Positions 60,250-64,000 of a stretch of DNA of 64,000 nt are shown here, in pieces. The notes under the pieces are model-generated. The model saw only the letters and a list, made by a program, of their open reading frames with translations, was not told the DNA's origin and searched no databases. The DNA is taken from contig JAKFYK010000008.1 in assembly GCA_021730905.1 (NCBI GenBank), positions 1-64,000 on the forward strand. The letters run 5' to 3'. Within the stretch, counting starts at the first letter, position 1. The number at the start of each line of letters is the position of its first letter. This stretch comes from Betaproteobacteria bacterium. Lineage in GTDB: Bacteria > Pseudomonadota > Gammaproteobacteria > Burkholderiales > SG8-41. A program made the translations under genes and the position numbers.

Positions 60250-60343
60250 AAAAAACAGGTTCAAAAACAAAGAATTAGAGTACAATTCCTCGGATCAGAT
60301 TGAGGAAATCTCACAGCCGTGTCTAGCGAAATAGAATAGTGTG

Positions 60344-60359
60344 TGTGCTAAATATCACA
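60344..60359. promoter_or_regulatory. CRP-type binding site upstream of the aas-like gene
   Basis: TGTGC-TAAATA-TCACA matches the CRP/Clp consensus TGTGA-N6-TCACA at 9 of 10 fixed positions. It lies about 190 nt upstream of the aas-like gene and 210 nt upstream of rpfF. The rest of the 60134-60545 intergenic region (about 410 nt) holds the rpfF promoter and operator and AT-rich sequence without a gene. Confidence 0.55.
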
Positions 60360-60545
60360 CGAAAAAATGAAGTTTCAGCTTGAATTTCGCGAAAAGCGGA
60401 AATTTGTCACGGTTTCACAGCTTGCGTTGGGCGATTGACATACGCGCGGTGCGCGCTACTGAATTTGAACCTGCGCAAGCGCAAAACTTCTTCATAGCCA
60501 GGCGGGCAATGTGGTTCACAATTCACAGACAAACACATTGAAATC

Positions 60546-62750
60546 GTGTTTACTCGCGTTATGCGATTACTGATTCGTTGGCTGCTGCGGATGGCATTTC
60601 GCGTGCATGTCATGGGCGAAGTTGCGCATGCGCAAGGCGGCGGGTGCCTGATGATCGCCAATTGCGATTCCACGATTGATGGGGTTCTACTGGGGTTGTT
60701 TTTGCCCGGAGCGCCGCTCGTGGTGATGACGCCTGAAATGCGTGAATGCGCGTGGGCGCGGTTTCTCACCTCCGGCGTTCACTGTGTTGAGCTGGCGCCT
60801 TCCCATCCCTTCACCATAAAGGCGGTGGTGCACCACGTGAATGCCGGGGGAACCGCTGTCATCTTTCCGCAGGGACGCGTGACATCCAACGGCAGTGTCA
60901 TGAAAGTTTATGATTCGGCGGCAGTTATCGCCGCGCATTGCGGGACGAGGATAGTCCCGGTACGGATCCACGGCACACTGTACTCCTGCTTTTCGCGCGT
61001 CTCCGGGAATTGGCCCAAACGCTGGTTTCCGCAGGTGACGCTGGCGATACATCCGGCGGTTCAGACGGCGCCAGCGGCAAGGCATGGTGGCAGGCTGCGT
61101 CGCCGGGAGCGATCGGCGGATTTGCAGGAAATGGTCCAGCGCATGATGAGTGTGCCGCTGCGTTCGCGTGACTTGTTCGGTGCATTGGTGGATGCCGTAT
61201 CGTTGCATGGCCGCGCTACTCGTATCATCGAAGATGCCCGTCGGCATCCGGAAAGCTACGGCCAGCTTTTGAAAGCGACACTGGCGCTGGGCCGGCTGTT
61301 GTCGCGCCAAACGGCCGCAGGAGAGACGGTAGGCGTCATCTTGCCTAACCTGTCGACCAGCCTTGCCGTCATCATGGGATTGGCCGCGCAAGGCCGTGTT
61401 GCGGCGATGCTGAATTTCAGTTCCGGATCGGAGGCGATACGCGGCGCGTGCACGGCAGCGTGCATAAAAACGGTCGTGACCTCGCGGCAGTTTCTGGAGC
61501 GGGTGAAGCTCCAGAACATTGCCGGCACGCTGCCGGGCGTGCGCATGGTGTATCTGGAGGATTTGCGCGAAACGCTCACCTTGGGCGATAAACTCTGGTT
61601 GATGGGATACGCATTGTGGCTGCCGCGTCAGGCGATGCAGCGCGTGGATGCGCAGCAGCCTGCCATCGTGCTCTTTACGTCGGGTTCGGAGGGGCGGCCC
61701 AAAGGGGTGGTGCTTTCACATGCGGCGCTGCTTGCCAACATGGAGCAGCTCCACTCGGTGATCGATTTTGGGCCCAACGACACCTATTTCAGCGCGTTGC
61801 CGCTGTATCACAGTTTTGGGTTGATTGCCTGCGCGCTGATGCCGCTGCTGACGGGCACGCGGCTTTTTCTTTACGTGTCGCCGTTGCATTTTCGCAGCAT
61901 CCCGGAACTGACCTACCTGAGCGACGCCACGTATATTTTCGGCACCAGTACGTTTCTTGCGCACTATGCCAGAAACGCCCATCCCTACGATTTTCAATCG
62001 GTGCGCAAGGTGATTTGCGGCGGCGAGAAACTGGGCAAGGAGGTGGCGCAGTTGTGGTGGACACGGTTTGGGCTGCGCATACTTGAAGGTTATGGAGCGA
62101 CGGAGTGCGGCCCGGCGATGTCGCTTAACACGCCGCTGGCGTTCCGCGAAGGCAGCGTAGGCCGCCTGCTGCCCGGTGTTGAAGCCCGGCTGGTGCCCGT
62201 GCCGGGCCTCGCGACGGGTCGCGTGTTGCATGTGCGCAGTCCCAATCTGATGATGGGCTATCTGCGTTACGACAATCCCGGCGTTATCGAGCCGCCGCAG
62301 TCGGAGTGCGGGACAGGCTGGTATTCGACGGGCGACGTGGTCGATATTGATGACGATGGTTTTATGACCATCATTGGGCGCACCCGCCGCTTCGCGAAAA
62401 TCGCGGGGGAAATGGTGTCGCTGGATGTGGTCGAACGCATTGCGGCGCACGCATCGCCCGGGCATCAGCACGCTGCGACCTTGGCGCAGGCCGCGGGGTA
62501 CGGCGAAAGTACCGTCCTGTTCACAACCAGCGACAAGCTGGATCGCATGCTGCTGGTTCGCGCGGCCCGGGAAATGGGTGCGCCGGAGATCGCGATTTCG
62601 CGGCACATCGTCAAGATGGACGAATTGCCGTTGATGGGCAATGGCAAAATCGACTATGTCATTCTAAGGCTGCGTGCGGAAGAAGCGGTAGCCGGCAACC
62701 CGGGAAAACGTCAGCCGCCCGATTCTCAACGAGGCGATATGCCGTACTGA
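60546..62750 (+). CDS. Aas-like acyltransferase / acyl-activating enzyme fusion
   Basis: 734 aa, GTG start at 60546. Residues ~1-190 match the 2-acyl-glycerophosphoethanolamine acyltransferase half of Aas, but the catalytic His of HxxxxD is replaced by Cys (NCDSTID, C40), and FPEGR reads FPQGR (107-111), so this half may be inactive or altered. Residues ~215-720 are an AMP-forming acyl-activating domain with the P-loop FTSGSEGRPKG (377-387), LPLYHSFG, GYGATECGP and a C-terminal catalytic Lys in NGKIDY. Divergent from rpfF, it could activate or recycle fatty acids of the DSF pathway, as RpfB does in Xanthomonas. That link is inference. Confidence 0.8.
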   Translation: MFTRVMRLLIRWLLRMAFRVHVMGEVAHAQGGGCLMIANCDSTIDGVLLGLFLPGAPLVVMTPEMRECAWARFLTSGVHCVELAPSHPFTIKAVVHHVNAGGTAVIFPQGRVTSNGSVMKVYDSAAVIAAHCGTRIVPVRIHGTLYSCFSRVSGNWPKRWFPQVTLAIHPAVQTAPAARHGGRLRRRERSADLQEMVQRMMSVPLRSRDLFGALVDAVSLHGRATRIIEDARRHPESYGQLLKATLALGRLLSRQTAAGETVGVILPNLSTSLAVIMGLAAQGRVAAMLNFSSGSEAIRGACTAACIKTVVTSRQFLERVKLQNIAGTLPGVRMVYLEDLRETLTLGDKLWLMGYALWLPRQAMQRVDAQQPAIVLFTSGSEGRPKGVVLSHAALLANMEQLHSVIDFGPNDTYFSALPLYHSFGLIACALMPLLTGTRLFLYVSPLHFRSIPELTYLSDATYIFGTSTFLAHYARNAHPYDFQSVRKVICGGEKLGKEVAQLWWTRFGLRILEGYGATECGPAMSLNTPLAFREGSVGRLLPGVEARLVPVPGLATGRVLHVRSPNLMMGYLRYDNPGVIEPPQSECGTGWYSTGDVVDIDDDGFMTIIGRTRRFAKIAGEMVSLDVVERIAAHASPGHQHAATLAQAAGYGESTVLFTTSDKLDRMLLVRAAREMGAPEIAISRHIVKMDELPLMGNGKIDYVILRLRAEEAVAGNPGKRQPPDSQRGDMPY

Positions 62751-62775
62751 AAGTGTTCATTCACGATTCGGTATC

Positions 62776-63636
62776 TTATTCTGGAAGCGGCGGCAGCGAG
62801 CGCAGATAAGCGATCATCGCGGCAAGGTCGGCAGGCGTGAGTTGCCCGGTGGTGTTGCGGATGACTTCACCCATGGCCTCGGCTGGCACATCGCCGTCGG
62901 GCGTCAGTCCACTCGACAGGAAATCCGCGAGGTCCTTGTCACCCCATTTTTTCTTGAGCCGGGTCGGCGTGAGATTGGGTATGTCCTTGCCTTCGGGCCC
63001 TTTTCCGCCGGCAAGAAAGCGGTCGCGCCGCGGGCCGCCCATGAAATTACGTGGCGTATGGCATTCGCCGCAGTGGCCGAGCGCCGTGGTGAGATAAGCC
63101 CCGCGATTGATTGTTTCGGCAGCCTTCGGATCGGGCGTGAACGCGCCGGGTGTAAAAAACAGCCATTTCCAGAATGTCACCGCGAAACGCACGTTATACG
63201 GGAATCCCACGTCGTGTTTACGGCTGGGCTGGCCATTCGCAGACAGCGTGCGCAGATAAGCCCACAGGTCGCGCATGTCGGCATCGGTCATGCCGGTAAA
63301 CGACGGATACGGGAACGCCGGGAAATAATTTGCGCCATCGGGACGTTTGCCGTGACGCAGCGCGCGTGCGAAATCGGCTTCTGTCCATTTGCCGATGCCC
63401 ACTTCCGGGTGCGGCGTGATGTTGGGCCCGTAGAACGTGCCGAAAGGCGTCTTTAGCGCGCGACCGCCGGCATAGGCGACCGCGTCTTTTTTCTCTTCGG
63501 TGTGGCAACCCAGGCAGCCGGCAGCCTTCGACAGGTATTCTCCGCGCTTTGCGTCACCCTGAGCGAAAGCGGGCGCAACTGCGCACGCAAGAATCAGCCA
63601 CAACGTTTGCATCCTAAGTAGCATCGATGTTGCCAT
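62776..63636 (-). CDS. Exported diheme cytochrome c
   Basis: 286 aa from the ATG at 63636 with a GGGAG ribosome site; ATGs at 63624 and 63612 are alternatives, and an upstream extension runs into the terminator. Signal peptide (LWLILACAVAPAFA). Two CxxCH heme sites: AAGCLGCHTEE near residue 50 and HCGECHTPRNFMGG around residue 180, each with a distal Met candidate. Both halves resemble the cytochrome subunits of alcohol, aldehyde and gluconate dehydrogenases. It is a periplasmic electron carrier. No dehydrogenase is adjacent in the window. Confidence 0.87.
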   Translation of the reverse strand: MATSMLLRMQTLWLILACAVAPAFAQGDAKRGEYLSKAAGCLGCHTEEKKDAVAYAGGRALKTPFGTFYGPNITPHPEVGIGKWTEADFARALRHGKRPDGANYFPAFPYPSFTGMTDADMRDLWAYLRTLSANGQPSRKHDVGFPYNVRFAVTFWKWLFFTPGAFTPDPKAAETINRGAYLTTALGHCGECHTPRNFMGGPRRDRFLAGGKGPEGKDIPNLTPTRLKKKWGDKDLADFLSSGLTPDGDVPAEAMGEVIRNTTGQLTPADLAAMIAYLRSLPPLPE

Positions 63637-63659
63637 CTCCCAAGCCCCCCTCAAATACG

Positions 63660-63690
63660 AAAACCCCGCCGCGGCGGGGTTTTCTTTTTG
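63660..63690 (-). terminator. Intrinsic terminator between cytochrome genes
   Basis: AAAACCCCGC-CGCG-GCGGGGTTTT is a 10-bp stem with A- and T-rich flanks on both strands. On the minus strand it follows the cytochrome c' gene by about 20 nt. On the plus strand it would be followed by CTTTTTG. Confidence 0.8.
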
Positions 63691-63704
63691 CCGGTCGTTG
63701 CTTA

Positions 63705-64000
63705 CTATTTTGCGCGGAAATTTTCGTGGCAGCCGGCGCACGTCTTGCCGACATCGGCAATAGCCGCCTTGACTGCCGCCTCGTCGCCACCTTTGGATAC
63801 CTTTGCCAACTGGGCGACCATGCTTTGCAAGCGGTCGCCGCCTTCCTTGAACTTGGCGGTATCCGTGAAAACCGCTGGTAGCGCCCGGGTTTTCTCGTCT
63901 TTGGTGTTTTCGGTAAAACCGTCCCACGGCATTTTGACCAGCACGTCAAGATAGCCCGCATTGCGCGCGACAGTGTCGGCGTTGTACGGCGCTTTGCCGG
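63705..64000 (-). CDS. Cytochrome c' / c556 family protein (C-terminal part; start beyond the window)
   Basis: The frame is open to the window edge and ends at a stop at 63705-63707. About 98 residues are seen: YNADTVARNAGYLDVLVKMP, WDGFTENTKDEKTRALPAVF, then KFKEGGDRLQSMVAQLAKVS, and a C-terminal heme site VGKTCAGCHENFRAK. A single CxxCH in the last helix is the mark of the cytochrome c' four-helix bundle. It is a periplasmic electron- or gas-binding protein. Expression ends at the hairpin at 63660. Confidence 0.85.
   Translation of the reverse strand, partial: GKAPYNADTVARNAGYLDVLVKMPWDGFTENTKDEKTRALPAVFTDTAKFKEGGDRLQSMVAQLAKVSKGGDEAAVKAAIADVGKTCAGCHENFRAK

Overview
The window (roughly 57% G+C by eye) is a chromosomal segment of a betaproteobacterium. 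The gene order supports this: grpE-dnaK-dnaJ, hemH-hrcA, nadK-recN, fur/bamE, dapB-carA-carB-greA-yhbY-rlmE-ftsH-folP-glmM, tpiA-secG-tRNA-Leu(GAG)-nuoA to nuoN-NUDIX is a backbone typical of Betaproteobacteria. Two intact Bug/TctC-type receptors, a third in ruins, LysR and LLM-flavoprotein genes fit too. No rRNA, phage, plasmid or CRISPR locus is present, so the genus cannot be named from this window.

Layout. 1-7.5 kb: PaiB-like regulator, D-amino-acid dehydrogenase, a SAM-II riboswitch with terminator in front of a sulfhydrylase (metZ-like), lpxH, two cyclophilins, a TPR protein, cysS. 7.5-10.9 kb: REP-type hairpins, a nucleoside transporter, then a four-gene secreted/membrane cassette with a MerP-like and a MerT-like member. 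10.9-14.7 kb: the DnaK chaperone machine with sigma-32-type promoters before grpE and before dnaK. 14.9-18.5 kb: LysR regulator, LLM flavoprotein, Bug receptor and an AT-rich HNH endonuclease gene. 18.5-26.8 kb: hemH, hrcA, nadK, a four-helix-bundle gene, recN, a rhodanese-ChrB fusion, fur and bamE. 26.8-41.4 kb: dapB through secG and tRNA-Leu. 41.5-56.5 kb: a complete 14-gene complex I operon. 56.5-64 kb: a NUDIX hydrolase, then a diffusible-signal-factor (DSF) locus made of a MerR-HTH/PAS/GGDEF/EAL protein, rpfF and an Aas-like acyltransferase/acyl-activating enzyme, and finally c-type cytochromes.

Most interesting are the things between and inside the housekeeping genes. (1) A dispersed AT-rich element of about 26 bp (core TAAGTATTTGTTTTTA) occurs at least seven times, often fused to a stop or start codon; one copy supplies the N-terminus of BamE and another lies in frame inside nuoG. 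(2) A second dispersed family, built from degenerate heptamers (GTGAAGG/GTGAACG) around a GGTACC centre, sits between hrcA/hemH, greA/yhbY, ftsH/folP, nuoI/nuoJ and others, and a four-helix-bundle gene appears to split one copy. (3) The nuo operon carries a 187-bp insertion with three hairpins that duplicated the first 11 codons of nuoD, and a hairpin-rich insert between nuoA and nuoB. (4) The rpfF locus pairs a DSF synthase with a c-di-GMP enzyme whose N-terminus is a MerR-type DNA-binding domain. The rpfF/aas intergenic region holds a three-part GATAGATTT operator over the rpfF promoter and a CRP-type site, which suggests a self-contained quorum-sensing/c-di-GMP circuit.

All calls come from reading sequence and translations by eye. 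No alignment, HMM or folding program was run, so family names rest on recognised motifs and small functional sites are inferences.
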